Below, piece by piece: positions 1 to 13,505 of a stretch of 64,000 bases of DNA (position 1 is its first letter; each line of letters begins with the position of its first letter). The notes beneath the pieces are model-generated. The model was not told the origin of the DNA and ran no database searches. It saw only the letters and a list, made by a program, of their open reading frames with translations. Location of the stretch: contig JAEPML010000008.1 in the NCBI GenBank assembly GCA_017643925.1, positions 62,001 to 126,000 on the forward strand, read 5' to 3'. Origin of the DNA: Roseibium sp. (GTDB lineage Bacteria > Pseudomonadota > Alphaproteobacteria > Rhizobiales > Stappiaceae). Position numbers and translations under genes: made by a program.

Positions 1-642
1 GTAGATGCAATGATCTGTGCACCGGCCACGCTCGTCGCCGCGCTTGCCGACAAGGCCGGAAACGGTGCGATGGCGGTTGGCGGCCAAGATTGTCATGCAA
101 AGGAATCAGGTGCGCATACCGGAGATATCTCGGCGGAAATGCTGAAGGATGCCGGCGCCAGCGCTGTGATTGTTGGTCATTCTGAGCGCCGGACGGATCA
201 CGGTGAGAGCGATGCGGATGTCAATGCAAAGGCTCAGGCAGCCTGGCGCGCAGGTCTGGTTGCAATCATTTGTGTTGGAGAAACCGAGGCAGAACGCAAG
301 GCAGGCCAGGCACTTGAAGTGGTCGAACGCCAGCTCGGTGCATCGGTTCCGGACGGGGCAACGGCTGAAAACACCGTCATCGCCTACGAGCCGGTTTGGG
401 CAATTGGCACCGGCCTGACGCCCACCGCGGCCGATGTGGAAGAAATGCACAACGCGATGCGGGACAACCTCTCCAAGCGCCTGGGAGCTGAAGGTGAGGG
501 GATGCGGCTTCTTTACGGTGGATCGGTAAAGCCTGCCAATGCCAGTGAACTCATGGCGGTTTCCAATGTAAACGGGGCTCTTGTAGGCGGTGCCAGCCTG
601 AAGGCGACAGACTTTCTGGGCATTCTGGCAGCCTATTCCTGA
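1..642 (+). CDS. tpiA: Triose-phosphate isomerase, N-terminus cut by window edge
   Basis: Interconverts dihydroxyacetone phosphate and glyceraldehyde 3-phosphate in the cytosol (glycolysis and gluconeogenesis). The frame is open from base 1, so roughly the first 40 residues, including the catalytic lysine, lie outside the window. The catalytic histidine in IVGHSERR (codon at 178), the catalytic glutamate in [11 protein letters not shown] (codon at 388) and the phosphate-binding [10 protein letters not shown] and LVGGASL loops are all visible and are diagnostic of the family. secG follows after 119 bp, an adjacency that is common in Alphaproteobacteria. Confidence 0.97.
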   Translation, partial: VDAMICAPATLVAALADKAGNGAMAVGGQDCHAKESGAHTGDISAEMLKDAGASAVIVGHSERRTDHGESDADVNAKAQAAWRAGLVAIICVGETEAERKAGQALEVVERQLGASVPDGATAENTVIAYEPVWAIGTGLTPTAADVEEMHNAMRDNLSKRLGAEGEGMRLLYGGSVKPANASELMAVSNVNGALVGGASLKATDFLGILAAYS

Positions 643-761
643 GTCACAAAGCAGCCCGGGGCTTGAACCTTCTTTGGTAAAGCCTCAATTGTAGGGTAGA
701 AAGCTGGCGGCGTCTGGTGTAGAAGGCCGCCAAACTTGAATTCAATACAGATTGGCATTCG

Positions 762-1145
762 ATGGAAACGGTAGTCATCGTAATCCACCTCATGGTCGTT
801 TTGGCCCTGGTGCTTGTTGTCCTCCTTCAGCGTTCCGAAGGCGGTGCGCTCGGTATGGGCGGTGGCGGCGGCGGTGGCGGCGGCCTCATGTCCAGCCGCG
901 GTACTGCAAACATCCTGACGCGGGCAACTGCAGTTCTCGCCGTTGCGTTTTTTGCGACCTCGCTGACACTGAGCCTTATTGCAAAGAACACGGACAGCCC
1001 GGCTTCCATTCTGGACGCGGTCCCGGCAGCAACAGACGGTGCACCGGCAACCACGGAAGAGGGAACCGAAGGCGGATCAGGTGGCATCCTGGATCAGCTC
1101 AAGCCTCAGGAACCGACCGGACCGCAGGTGCCTGCTGCCCAATAA
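762..1145 (+). CDS. secG: Preprotein translocase subunit SecG
   Basis: Small inner-membrane subunit of the SecYEG channel that assists SecA-driven protein export. The 127-residue product has two hydrophobic helices (about residues 4-22 and 50-72) separated by a glycine-rich stretch (around residues 36-44). This is the usual SecG topology, and a glycine-rich loop is usual in alphaproteobacterial SecG. The C-terminal tail (from about residue 75) is rich in Ala, Pro, Thr and Gly and is longer than in E. coli SecG. It sits between tpiA and pyrG and is followed by a strong intrinsic terminator at 1177-1207, so pyrG is probably expressed from its own promoter. Confidence 0.92.
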   Translation: METVVIVIHLMVVLALVLVVLLQRSEGGALGMGGGGGGGGGLMSSRGTANILTRATAVLAVAFFATSLTLSLIAKNTDSPASILDAVPAATDGAPATTEEGTEGGSGGILDQLKPQEPTGPQVPAAQ

Positions 1146-1176
1146 GGCCGTCTTTCCGGCCCGATCTTCAGACAAG

Positions 1177-1207
1177 TGCCCTGCGTTTGATCTCGCAGGG
1201 CATTTTT
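1177..1207 (+). terminator. Intrinsic terminator after secG
   Basis: A perfect 9-bp stem (1177-1185 pairing with 1194-1202) with an 8-nt loop is followed at once by TTTTT. It lies 31 bp after the secG stop codon and 64 bp before the pyrG start, in the correct orientation to end tpiA-secG transcription. Confidence 0.85.
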
Positions 1208-1216
1208 ATGTGTTAA

Positions 1217-2899
<1,683 letters not shown>

Positions 2900-2926
2900 T
2901 CGAGGCTGTTGGTCTCAGGAGTTCTC

Positions 2927-3751
2927 ATGGCGCGTGGCCTCGATCATCTTGTTGTGGCGGTAAAGGACCTGACGGCCGCTGGCCGCGCCTATGAAGCGCT
3001 TGGTTTCACGGTTACGCCGGAAAACCATCACCCGTGGGGTACCGCCAATCGCCTCGTGCAGCTCAATGGATTTTTCATCGAGTTGCTCAGCATCGGCAAC
3101 GAAGAACTGATCACGGAAACGGAAGGAAAACTGTTCTCCTTTGGAGCCTTCAACCGCGATTTCCTGAAAGAGCAGGAAGGCGCCAGCATGCTGGTTCTGG
3201 AGAGCGGAGATCCTGACAGGGACCGGGCCGATTTCGAAAAGGTCGGGTTGGATGTCTATGACCTCTTTTCGTTCGAAAGGGTGGCAAACCTTGCCGATGG
3301 TTCAACGGCAACCGTTGCCTTCGACCTGACGATCCTGCGGGATCCGCTCAGCCCCGGGCTCGGCTATTTCACCTGCCATAACAAGTTCCCGGAGAACTTC
3401 TGGAAACCGGACTTTCAAAAGCACGCAAATGGCGCACAGGACGTCGCCGGCGTCTACATGATCGCCAAGGATCCTTCGGATCACCATGAATTTCTGGGTG
3501 GGTTCACGGGTCTGCGCGAAATGCGTGCAACAAGCCTCGGGCTGGAGCTTGATACGCCGAGGGGCAAGATTTCGGTGCTCAACCCGGCTGCCTATCGGTC
3601 GCTTGTCGGCGATGCGGCAGCTGATGCCGTTCAAGGCACGCTGCCTCAAATCGCCGCCCTTGAAATCGCCTGTACCGGTCTGGACGAAACGCGGATCGTC
3701 ACCGCCGACGATTTGTATGGATTGACCCTGATCCTGTCGCCCAAAGACTAG
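2927..3751 (+). CDS. VOC (glyoxalase-like) family protein
   Basis: A 274-residue protein of the vicinal-oxygen-chelate superfamily, of the type usually annotated as glyoxalase-like domain protein. The N-terminus (GLDHLVVAVKDLTAAGRAYE) is a typical VOC beta-alpha module with a candidate metal histidine, and a second HHEFLGG segment follows near residue 186. The substrate cannot be read from the sequence. The ATG at 2927 is preceded by CAGGAG at good distance, so I prefer it to the TTG at 2909. The gene follows pyrG by 27 bp and may be cotranscribed with it. Confidence 0.8.
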   Translation: MARGLDHLVVAVKDLTAAGRAYEALGFTVTPENHHPWGTANRLVQLNGFFIELLSIGNEELITETEGKLFSFGAFNRDFLKEQEGASMLVLESGDPDRDRADFEKVGLDVYDLFSFERVANLADGSTATVAFDLTILRDPLSPGLGYFTCHNKFPENFWKPDFQKHANGAQDVAGVYMIAKDPSDHHEFLGGFTGLREMRATSLGLELDTPRGKISVLNPAAYRSLVGDAAADAVQGTLPQIAALEIACTGLDETRIVTADDLYGLTLILSPKD

Positions 3752-3936
3752 GCATTTTTCTAACGAACGGTAGCCAAGCGGCCGACACGCTGTGAAACGG
3801 TCGTTCGGAGCCAAATTTCCTCATACAAACTAAGACGTGCCTGACGACAAGTTTCACTTGTTGAATCAAGCAGTCCTTTTATAGTGAAGTCCGATTATGC
3901 GCCTTGGCCGCGTGGCCAGCCAGCGGAGCTTCACGA

Positions 3937-5100
3937 ATGACTTTTTTGCGTTTTCCTTCTCTTCCCCGTTCCTTCGCCCTGCTTGCGGTTACATCGGTTC
4001 TGATCGCCGGTTGCTCGGATGACAGCCAGGATGCCGCCGCGCCAACCGCGCCACCCCCTTCGGTGACGGTTGCCAAGGTCGCTTCTGAAGACGTGCGCAA
4101 CAGCATCACCTTTGTCGGCCAGATCGCTGCGGTTGATCAGGTCGACCTGATTGCGCGTGTCGATGGGTTCCTGGAGAAGAAGGCGGTGCCGGACGGATCG
4201 GTCGTGAAGGAAAACGAACTGCTCTTCACAATTGAAAAGGCGCAATACGAAGCTTCCCTCGCTAGGGCCAAGGCCGATCTGGCAAGCGCCAAGGCCGATG
4301 CAGCCCTGAAGGCCGCCGACGAGATGCGCGACAAGGACCTTCTTCAGAAGGGGCACGTTTCCCAGGCAGCCTATGACGCAACCCTGGCTCAGAAGGAACA
4401 GGCGGATGCCTCCGTCGAGGCCGCGGAATCCAGCCTTCAGCAAGCCGAGTTGAACCTGAGCTACACCGAAATCTCCGCACCTTTCCCCGGCCAGATCGGC
4501 AAGACGACCTATTCGGTTGGTGAAGTGGTCGGACCAAGCAAGGGGTCTCTGGCCCGGCTCATACGTCTTGCGCCGGTCTATGTGAATTTCTCCGTCAGTG
4601 AATCGCAGTATCTGAACGCTGTTCAGACCCACGGCATCAGTCCCACGGACATTGCACCGGAAGACGCACCCGCCATCAGCCTGATCCTGCCAAACGGCGA
4701 GAAATACGGCGAGACCGGCAAGATCGTCTATATCGACAACAAGGTTGACGCGACGACCGGCACGATCTCCTTCCGTGGCCAGTTCGACAACAAGGACGTG
4801 CGTCTCCTGGCGGGCACGTATGTTTCCGTCATTCTCGAGGCGCCAAAGTCTGAAACGGCGCTTGTCGTGCCACAGGCCGCGATCCAGCGGGACCAGCAAG
4901 GGTCGTTTGCCCTTGCCATTACCTCGGACAAGAAGGTCGAACAGAAATATGTCGAACTCGGCCAGCAGGTCGGAACGAATTTTGTCGTTACCAAGGGGCT
5001 GGACGAGGGGCAGGAGGTCATTGTCGAAGGCCTGCAGAAAGTGCGCCCCGGAGTAGTCGTCGAACCTGTCCTGGCGTCGAAGCCGGCGGAGCAAAGCTAA
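3937..5100 (+). CDS. RND efflux pump periplasmic adaptor (membrane fusion lipoprotein)
   Basis: Links an inner-membrane RND pump to an outer-membrane channel. The ATG at 3937 gives a lipoprotein signal peptide ending in the lipobox LIAGC, with the lipidated cysteine at residue 26. A TTG at 3904 would place charged residues before it. The body shows the HlyD/AcrA order: barrel-sandwich half, a long alanine- and lysine-rich helical hairpin (about residues 100-165), second barrel half (SAPFPGQIG) and beta-barrel. At 387 residues the length is normal. The stop codon abuts the ATG of the pump gene with no spacer, so the two are translated as a pair. The exported substrate is unknown. Confidence 0.92.
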   Translation: MTFLRFPSLPRSFALLAVTSVLIAGCSDDSQDAAAPTAPPPSVTVAKVASEDVRNSITFVGQIAAVDQVDLIARVDGFLEKKAVPDGSVVKENELLFTIEKAQYEASLARAKADLASAKADAALKAADEMRDKDLLQKGHVSQAAYDATLAQKEQADASVEAAESSLQQAELNLSYTEISAPFPGQIGKTTYSVGEVVGPSKGSLARLIRLAPVYVNFSVSESQYLNAVQTHGISPTDIAPEDAPAISLILPNGEKYGETGKIVYIDNKVDATTGTISFRGQFDNKDVRLLAGTYVSVILEAPKSETALVVPQAAIQRDQQGSFALAITSDKKVEQKYVELGQQVGTNFVVTKGLDEGQEVIVEGLQKVRPGVVVEPVLASKPAEQS

Positions 5101-8265
<3,165 letters not shown>

Positions 8266-8592
8266 GGACAGCGGCATAAGAACCAACAATCAAACGGCCG
8301 GTGCAGATGTACTGGCCGTTTTTTCACGCACTGACAGTGCATCGAGCGTTGTTTCAATACGCTGCTTGCGAATGGCTTCCCAAGCGAGATTGACCACTTG
8401 ACGTAGTTCGGTGGCGCCTGAGAGCGCTGTTGACTGTGAAGGAAAACCAACTGCTCCCGGTTAGGTCGGCAGAATTTTGTTATGTACGGGACAATGCTAA
8501 GGCCCGGCTACATTAGAGTTGTGCATAGATTGGGTTTTGGATGAAACTGCCAAAAAGTCAGAGCTTTTTTAATTAAGAACAATAAAATCAGA
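8266..8592. other. Non-coding gap with terminator and a possible ORF relic
   Basis: This 327-bp gap holds the RND terminator and a 13-nt palindrome. On the minus strand, 8460-8290 is an open frame without a start codon whose 56 residues read like a soluble helical protein end (TELRQVVNLAWEAIRKQR). That could be a decayed gene remnant, but I cannot name it. From about 8460 to 8592 the sequence turns AT-rich and probably contains the promoter of the gene at 8593. Confidence 0.4.
8292..8324 (+). terminator. Intrinsic terminator after the RND operon
   Basis: An 11-bp stem (8292-8302 with 8311-8321, one G-T pair) with an 8-nt loop runs into a T tract. It is 26 bp after the pump stop codon. A second small perfect palindrome (GCACTG-A-CAGTGC, 8328-8340) follows immediately. 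Confidence 0.85.
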
Positions 8593-8988
8593 ATGATATT
8601 TAAGCTTTTTCTTTTTGTCGTCGGATCTGCATTGAGCCTGATTGATATCTCTCAATACTTTCGTCCCTTCAGTATAACCTACTTGTTGATTGCGACAGGC
8701 CTTAATCCGTTGGCGGCTATGGCGGCGGCGGGTCTCTTCTATGCAGCCCTTATCACCTATTTCCAGAGCATCGTCGAGAAACGGAAGCCGAAACTGAAGA
8801 TTGCTTTGGTTGTCGTCAGCTGTCTTGTAATCATGGCCGATCTAACGATGTGCTCTAAACCCGTCAGCGTTGCCTATTTCCTTCACGTCGCTGGCTTGCC
8901 TGCGTTGGCGGCTTATGGTGTTGCCGTTCTTTTGTATTTACTTCTGGTTCGCTTGATTGACGGTCAAATTGAGAAGAGATGGTCGTGA
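8593..8988 (+). CDS. Small membrane protein with internal duplication, function unknown
   Basis: I do not recognise a named family. The 131-residue product has about four hydrophobic segments (near 2-18, 28-56, 66-82 and 92-120) and consists of two related halves: FRPFSITYLLIATGLNPLAA...VEKR and SKPVSVAYFLHVAGLPALAA...IEKR share the (R/K)P(F/V)S(I/V)(T/A)Y(L/F)L..(T/A)GL pattern and the same spacing to the basic end. It therefore looks like an ancient two-fold repeat of a two-helix unit. It is preceded by AT-rich sequence, has a weak Shine-Dalgarno signal and stands alone, just before tRNA-Lys on the other strand. Confidence 0.65.
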   Translation: MIFKLFLFVVGSALSLIDISQYFRPFSITYLLIATGLNPLAAMAAAGLFYAALITYFQSIVEKRKPKLKIALVVVSCLVIMADLTMCSKPVSVAYFLHVAGLPALAAYGVAVLLYLLLVRLIDGQIEKRWS

Positions 8989-9196
8989 ATGGAGGCTTGA
9001 GCCACCCCACTTGCTGGTGGTGGTCCAATTTCACATGGTCGACGTTGCAGGGATCGCACGACTTGAAGACGAAAAAAGGAAGGACGTGTTTTCTTCTTGA
9101 CCGATTGAGATTCAAGCGGGCGAAACACCGAGCCGTGGCATTCACAGCTGTTCGACACGAACCAACAATTTCACAGACTAGAATGTTCCGGATATT

Positions 9197-9272
9197 TGGT
9201 GAGCCGACAGGGGTTCGAACCCTGGACCTACTGATTAAAAGTCAGTTGCTCTACCAGCTGAGCTATCGGCTC
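9197..9272 (-). tRNA. tRNA-Lys (anticodon TTT)
   Basis: Read on the minus strand, a full cloverleaf is visible. It has a 7-bp acceptor stem GAGCCGA/TCGGCTC, a D-arm with AGCTGGTAGA, an anticodon arm ACTGA-CTTTTAA-TCAGT with anticodon TTT, and a T-arm with GTTCGAA. It ends in an encoded ACCA (CCA at 9197-9199). Total length is 76 nt with CCA. It reads AAA/AAG lysine codons. I see no duplicated 3' end elsewhere in the window, so there is no sign of an element integrated here. Confidence 0.97.
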
Positions 9273-9647
9273 TCACCAATTTCCGGAGGCGGTTTGGGGC
9301 GCTGTTTGTCGGCGCGACCGCGTCGGTGGCGTGTGTTTATGCCGACATAGAGGACATTGCAAGAGGCAAATTTATTTTTTTCAACAGCTTCGAAAAAATC
9401 TGTCTCATCCGCGATTTTACAATCGCGAATTCTACCAAGAAATTAGAAAAAATCAGTAATGGTTAATGAAAAAGTGTGTGCCTTGTAGAAAATCATCAAT
9501 GGTTTTTAGTAATTAGTTTCAAAAAATCATAGGTAATATTAGAAATATTTCAATTTTGGGAAAATAACGATCATTCTCCTGCAAAAACTGTCAGGTAGCA
9601 TAATATTTTTTAGTGAGGTAACGTTGCTCGGGTCAAAGTGAGGTTAC
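9273..9647. other. AT-rich intergenic region
   Basis: This 375-bp stretch separates tRNA-Lys (leftward) from the gene at 9648 (rightward) and is clearly more AT-rich than its surroundings from about 9360 on. It contains a perfect 7-bp hairpin (CGCGATT-TTAC-AATCGCG, 9410-9427) and one ATGGTTAA octamer at 9459-9466, which is the reverse complement of the CtrA half-site TTAACCAT. It presumably carries the promoters for both flanking genes. I see no coding region in it. Confidence 0.5.
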
Positions 9648-9941
9648 ATGCAAACGACAACCATAGATACGCCTGCGAGCTCTGTGGAGTTCGACTTCGT
9701 CAAGGGCCATATTGCGGCGACCATGACGTTGATTCATGGCTTGATCGCCCAGGGACTGATCGACCGGAATCACCTGGATGCTTTTTTTGCATCTTTTCTC
9801 GGCGATCTGCCTCATAACCGCGAAACACTCGGGCTGCGCTTGATCCTGGATCAATGGCGCGAAGGTCTGCGTGAGGGGGCTGAGGAAGAAGAGCTGCGCG
9901 GCAAACTGTTCGAGGTCATAAGCGGGGGCCGAAGCGACTAG
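9648..9941 (+). CDS. Hypothetical protein, 97 aa
   Basis: I do not recognise this small soluble protein. It is predicted largely helical, with a His- and Leu-rich first half (IAATMTLIHGLIAQGLIDRNHL) and an acidic C-terminal segment (REGAEEEELRGKLFEVI). There is no signal peptide or membrane helix. The ATG at 9648 follows GTGAGGTTAC, a fair Shine-Dalgarno signal. A clean intrinsic terminator follows at 9987-10011, so it is a single-gene transcription unit. Codon use matches its neighbours, which supports real coding. Confidence 0.65.
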   Translation: MQTTTIDTPASSVEFDFVKGHIAATMTLIHGLIAQGLIDRNHLDAFFASFLGDLPHNRETLGLRLILDQWREGLREGAEEEELRGKLFEVISGGRSD

Positions 9942-9986
9942 GTCGCGCGGCGCCAGAGCAGGGGGTGAATCCCAACCGAAAGCTGG

Positions 9987-10011
9987 AGGCGCGTCAGCGC
10001 CTTTTTCTTTT
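9987..10011 (+). terminator. Intrinsic terminator after the 97-aa gene
   Basis: A perfect 6-bp stem AGGCGC/GCGCCT (9987-9992 with 9997-10002) with a GTCA loop runs directly into a T-rich tract ending at 10011. Confidence 0.8.
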
Positions 10012-10137
10012 GCCTGATCGAATGTATTAAAGCAGGTGACTGAAGCGAATGCCGCAGCAATGATCGCAAACTGGTGTTTTATGCCGCGCTTTGCTATCGC
10101 ATGTGCACAAGACCATCTTCTTTTGCAGGAGCCTGCC

Positions 10138-11193
10138 GTGCAGTCGCGATCTGGCGTTAGTGACAAGTCGAAACAAGGACAGTCGGCTCGTCTGCAAGCA
10201 AGACGTTGCCTGGGTCTTTCGGGTAATAGCCTCGGGCTGGTGCTGGTTTTCCTGTTCCAGGTCCTCTGGATGCAGCCAGCCTTCGCCACCGAACAGAGGT
10301 TTGTCACGATCGGCACGGGCGGTGTGACGGGTGTCTACTACCCCATCGGCACCGCGACATGTCGACTGGTAAATACCGGGCGGGCCGAACACGGTCTTCG
10401 GTGTTCCGCTGAAAGCACGCTCGGGTCGATTGCAAACCTCAATCAGATCAGGGCCGGTGTTTTTGAATTCGGTTTCATGCAATCCGACTGGCAGAAGCAC
10501 GCTTACAGGGGAACATCCGCATTCGAGGCATCCGGTCCGTTCCAACAATTGCGCAGGGTGTTGTCCCTACATTCGGAAATCGCGACAATCGTGGTTCGGG
10601 ACGAAAGCTCTTTCGAAACCTTCAATGATCTCAAGGGCAGTCGGGTAAGTGTCGGTCGGAAGGGGTCGGGGTCAGCGGCATCCTGGGATGCGCTCAGTAG
10701 TGCTCTTGGTTGGACGGAGACCGACTTGAACGGCCTTGCTGACCTGCACCAGAGCGAACTTGCCGAAGCCCTTTGCTCCGGCAGGATCGACGCCTATTTC
10801 GTATTGATCGGTCATCCTGCCCGCCTGATCGAGGAAACCGCAGACCAATGCAATATCCGTCTGCTTGGTCTGGATCAGAGTATCTCTGAAAACTTGAACG
10901 GTGATGGGCCGAGTTATACGCCACAAACCATTCCGTCGTCCCTTTATGGACTTTCCAGCGATACGCCGTCGCTCGGCGTGACGGCCTCGCTCGTGACCAC
11001 ATCGGACATGCCCGAAGACGTCGTCGAGACCGTCGTCCGGACCGTTTATGCCAATCTCGAACGCCTCAGCGAGTTGCATCCGGCCTTGAGCAATCTCAAG
11101 GCAGACGACCTTGTCAGCCTCGATAAGGACGTACCGCTACATCCTGGCGCATTGAAGTTCTTTCAGGAACAGGGTCTGGTGGTCCACGACTGA
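10138..11193 (+). CDS. TAXI-family TRAP-type solute-binding protein, orphan
   Basis: A periplasmic binding protein of the TAXI (TRAP-associated extracytoplasmic immunogenic) family. After a long basic n-region comes a signal helix (about residues 28-46, ending QPAFA), then the mature start with IGTGGVTGVYYPIG, the TAXI signature. ESTLGSIANLNQIRAG and RVSVGRKGSGS are further family motifs. The GTG at 10138 has an ideal AGGAG 6 bp upstream. Longer starts at 10036, 10060 and 10081 only add unconserved residues. No TRAP membrane component lies nearby, so it either feeds a permease encoded elsewhere or acts as a ligand sensor. The ligand is unknown. Confidence 0.85.
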   Translation: MQSRSGVSDKSKQGQSARLQARRCLGLSGNSLGLVLVFLFQVLWMQPAFATEQRFVTIGTGGVTGVYYPIGTATCRLVNTGRAEHGLRCSAESTLGSIANLNQIRAGVFEFGFMQSDWQKHAYRGTSAFEASGPFQQLRRVLSLHSEIATIVVRDESSFETFNDLKGSRVSVGRKGSGSAASWDALSSALGWTETDLNGLADLHQSELAEALCSGRIDAYFVLIGHPARLIEETADQCNIRLLGLDQSISENLNGDGPSYTPQTIPSSLYGLSSDTPSLGVTASLVTTSDMPEDVVETVVRTVYANLERLSELHPALSNLKADDLVSLDKDVPLHPGALKFFQEQGLVVHD

Positions 11194-11344
11194 AGGTGCC
11201 GGACCCAAAGAGACAAAAGGCTACAGGTGACGCTCTCCAAAAGGTGAGAGGCTTGTGTCTTTTTGAAAGCCCTTGGTGAGGCTAAACAGATAAACCGCAA
11301 CCGACCGGTGGAGTGGACCGGGATTTGTCAGAGCGGAAATACGA

Positions 11345-12088
11345 ATGATACTGGAAGAAACGTCGATTTTGATCGTGGTGTTTGCGGGAGTGGTCTCGTT
11401 CCTTTCTCCTTGCGTGCTGCCACTCGTGCCGCCTTACCTCGGCTATATGGCCGGCGTTTCTCTGGAAGAACTCGCAGATGGTGAAGAAGACAATAGCACC
11501 GCCGCACGGCGGGTCTTTCTGACCTCGCTCGTGTTCGTGGTTGGTTTCTCGACCGTTTTTGTGCTGCTTGGGGCGACAGCCAGCCTGCTGGGTCAGTTCA
11601 TCCGCCAGTATCTGGACTTCCTGGGCTATATCGCCGGCGCTGTCATCATCGTGATGGGCCTGCATTTCCTGGGCGTATTCCGGATCGGCTTGCTTTACAG
11701 GGAAGCCCGGTTCGAGGTCTCCCGCAAGCCGGCTGGGCCTTTGGGGGCCTATGTCATGGGGCTTGCCTTCGGATTCGGATGGACGCCGTGTATCGGCCCT
11801 GTCCTTGCGGGCATTCTGACATTTGCAGCCGCCAAGGACACGGTTAGCCAGGGCGTGGTGCTTCTCAGCGCCTACGCGCTCGGCCTGGGTATTCCGTTCC
11901 TGATTGCCTCGCTGTTTGCCGGTCCGTTCCTGAACTTCATGAAACGGTTTCGCAAACACATGGGGGCCGTTGAAAAGACGATGGGCGGAATGCTGGTTGT
12001 CACCGGCGTCCTGTTTCTGACCGGGCAAATGGCAGTGTTTTCCTATTGGCTTCTGGACACATTCCCGGTGTTCCAGAACATCGGCTAA
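11345..12088 (+). CDS. ccdA: CcdA-type cytochrome c biogenesis / thiol-disulfide transmembrane protein
   Basis: Inner-membrane protein that passes reducing equivalents from cytosolic thioredoxin to periplasmic thiol proteins, as in cytochrome c maturation. The 247-residue product has six hydrophobic segments and the paired cysteines of the family: Cys23 in FLSPCVLPLVPPYLGY and Cys149 in FGWTPCIGPVLAG, each next to the conserved prolines. The DsbD thioredoxin-like and alpha domains are absent, so it is the short CcdA form. Other c-type biogenesis genes are not adjacent. Its gene converges with the SPOR protein gene downstream. Confidence 0.92.
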   Translation: MILEETSILIVVFAGVVSFLSPCVLPLVPPYLGYMAGVSLEELADGEEDNSTAARRVFLTSLVFVVGFSTVFVLLGATASLLGQFIRQYLDFLGYIAGAVIIVMGLHFLGVFRIGLLYREARFEVSRKPAGPLGAYVMGLAFGFGWTPCIGPVLAGILTFAAAKDTVSQGVVLLSAYALGLGIPFLIASLFAGPFLNFMKRFRKHMGAVEKTMGGMLVVTGVLFLTGQMAVFSYWLLDTFPVFQNIG

Positions 12089-12161
12089 GATAAACTGGCA
12101 GGAGCCGGTGTCATCCTGTGGTCAGGCCCGATAACTGAATAGGGCCAGAAGTGTCCGGTCT

Positions 12162-13451
12162 TTATTGAAACGCGGAATCCCTGAATTGTGCGGCAGTTAT
12201 CAATGGATCGCCAGCAAACAGGGCAGGGTGGCAGAGTTCGGTGACATCTAGCAAGTGAAGACACGCAACGGCGGCATCTGCCGCGTTGCCGAATGGACCG
12301 ATAATCAGGGAAATGCCTCCCTCGGGCACTTGCCGTTCGAACAGCAACGGACGCAGATCTTTCATGCGCTCTTCATTCTGTTCCTTGAAATCCGCCCAGG
12401 CCTTGGCCGCAGCGGCAGTATTCGTGTAATGCCCGATGACGGCGCCGAAGTCGCTCCGCTTGATCTGGCTCTCCGAACCGCCGCGCAACCGGCCCACCGG
12501 GTCCGACGGCGTGATGACGGACGGTTCAGACCTGTTTCTTGTCGGCGTCGCGTCGAACGTTTCCGGAAGCGTATCCGATGCGGCGGTCGGTATGGACCCG
12601 GTCACAACAGGCTGGTCAGCCGGTTCAGGCTGCGGCAAGGTCACAATATCGGTCTGAGGAAGATCCGTTTGGGGAAGATCGGGTTGGGGAAGCGTCACGA
12701 TCCGGACGGGTTCCTCCAAATCCGGTGCGGCTTGTGGATCCGGTTTGGTCGTTCGGTTGTCGCGGTAGATGCTGATCAGACGCGGAGGTGCCGCGGAACG
12801 CTCTTCAAGCGGCACTTCCGTGCCCGAACTATCCGGTTTGGTTGACACGACAAAAGGAGGGTCCTCGCTCACCGGAGCGGGCGCTACCGGAAGCATGGCT
12901 TCGGGATTTGGCGGCTGTGTGGTGGTTGTGCGCACAACACCAGGCTCTGGTTCCGAGTTCGTGTCGGGAGCGATTGAGCCCATTGGAGCAGTCGGTTGCA
13001 ATCCGGCCAGTTTCGAAACTGCTGCCTGCTTTTCAAGCGTCGCTATTCTCTTTGAATACAGTCTGTTCTGTTCAGTGAGATCCATAAGACGGCGGCGAAG
13101 GCCGACGATCTCACGCTGCATCACCTCAAGTTGGCTTTGGGTCTGTTCCCCGGTGCCCGTATAGGCCGTCGTATTCGGCTGTCCGATGATTTCAATGGGC
13201 AGCCGTCGTCCGTTGATGGATGCAGTTGTTTCGACATTTCCGGCATCAGGAAGCGGGATACCCGCGGCCACATCTCTGAATTCGAGTGACCCGTGTACCG
13301 GCGCATTGCTTCCGCCAAACTGGTATGAGGCCAGTCCGACAGTGCCCATGAAGACCGCAGCGAAGGCCCAGGACAGCATGCCGACTCGCGTGGGCGTAAA
13401 TGTTTCCCGCACGATTTCCTGTACTGACTTTTTAGCTTTCTGCTCTATCAA
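12162..13451 (-). CDS. SPOR-domain cell-envelope protein
   Basis: Single-pass inner-membrane protein. An N-terminal cytosolic segment of about 24 residues is followed by one helix (about 25-45, GMLSWAFAAVFMGTVGLASY), a short coiled coil (about 130-165), a long Pro/Thr/Asp-rich linker with repeated LPQPDLPQTDLPQTD units (about 260-290), and a C-terminal SPOR domain (about 345-425, SLIIGPFGNAADAAVACLHL) expected to bind denuded septal peptidoglycan. Start is probably TTG at 13451, with AGGA 11 bp upstream. ATG at 13379 would remove the cytosolic segment. It diverges from glmU. Its exact role is unknown. Confidence 0.75.
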   Translation of the reverse strand: MIEQKAKKSVQEIVRETFTPTRVGMLSWAFAAVFMGTVGLASYQFGGSNAPVHGSLEFRDVAAGIPLPDAGNVETTASINGRRLPIEIIGQPNTTAYTGTGEQTQSQLEVMQREIVGLRRRLMDLTEQNRLYSKRIATLEKQAAVSKLAGLQPTAPMGSIAPDTNSEPEPGVVRTTTTQPPNPEAMLPVAPAPVSEDPPFVVSTKPDSSGTEVPLEERSAAPPRLISIYRDNRTTKPDPQAAPDLEEPVRIVTLPQPDLPQTDLPQTDIVTLPQPEPADQPVVTGSIPTAASDTLPETFDATPTRNRSEPSVITPSDPVGRLRGGSESQIKRSDFGAVIGHYTNTAAAAKAWADFKEQNEERMKDLRPLLFERQVPEGGISLIIGPFGNAADAAVACLHLLDVTELCHPALFAGDPLITAAQFRDSAFQ

Positions 13452-13505
13452 GGGGGCCGAATTCCTAGTCCAGCTGGCGAATCTGTTTCACGATATCGTA
13501 TCAGT

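Noticed and set aside
8989..9196. Possible gene or integration scar next to tRNA-Lys
   Set aside because: The small frames here lack ribosome sites and conserved motifs. No repeat of the tRNA 3' end, integrase gene or IS end was seen in the window.
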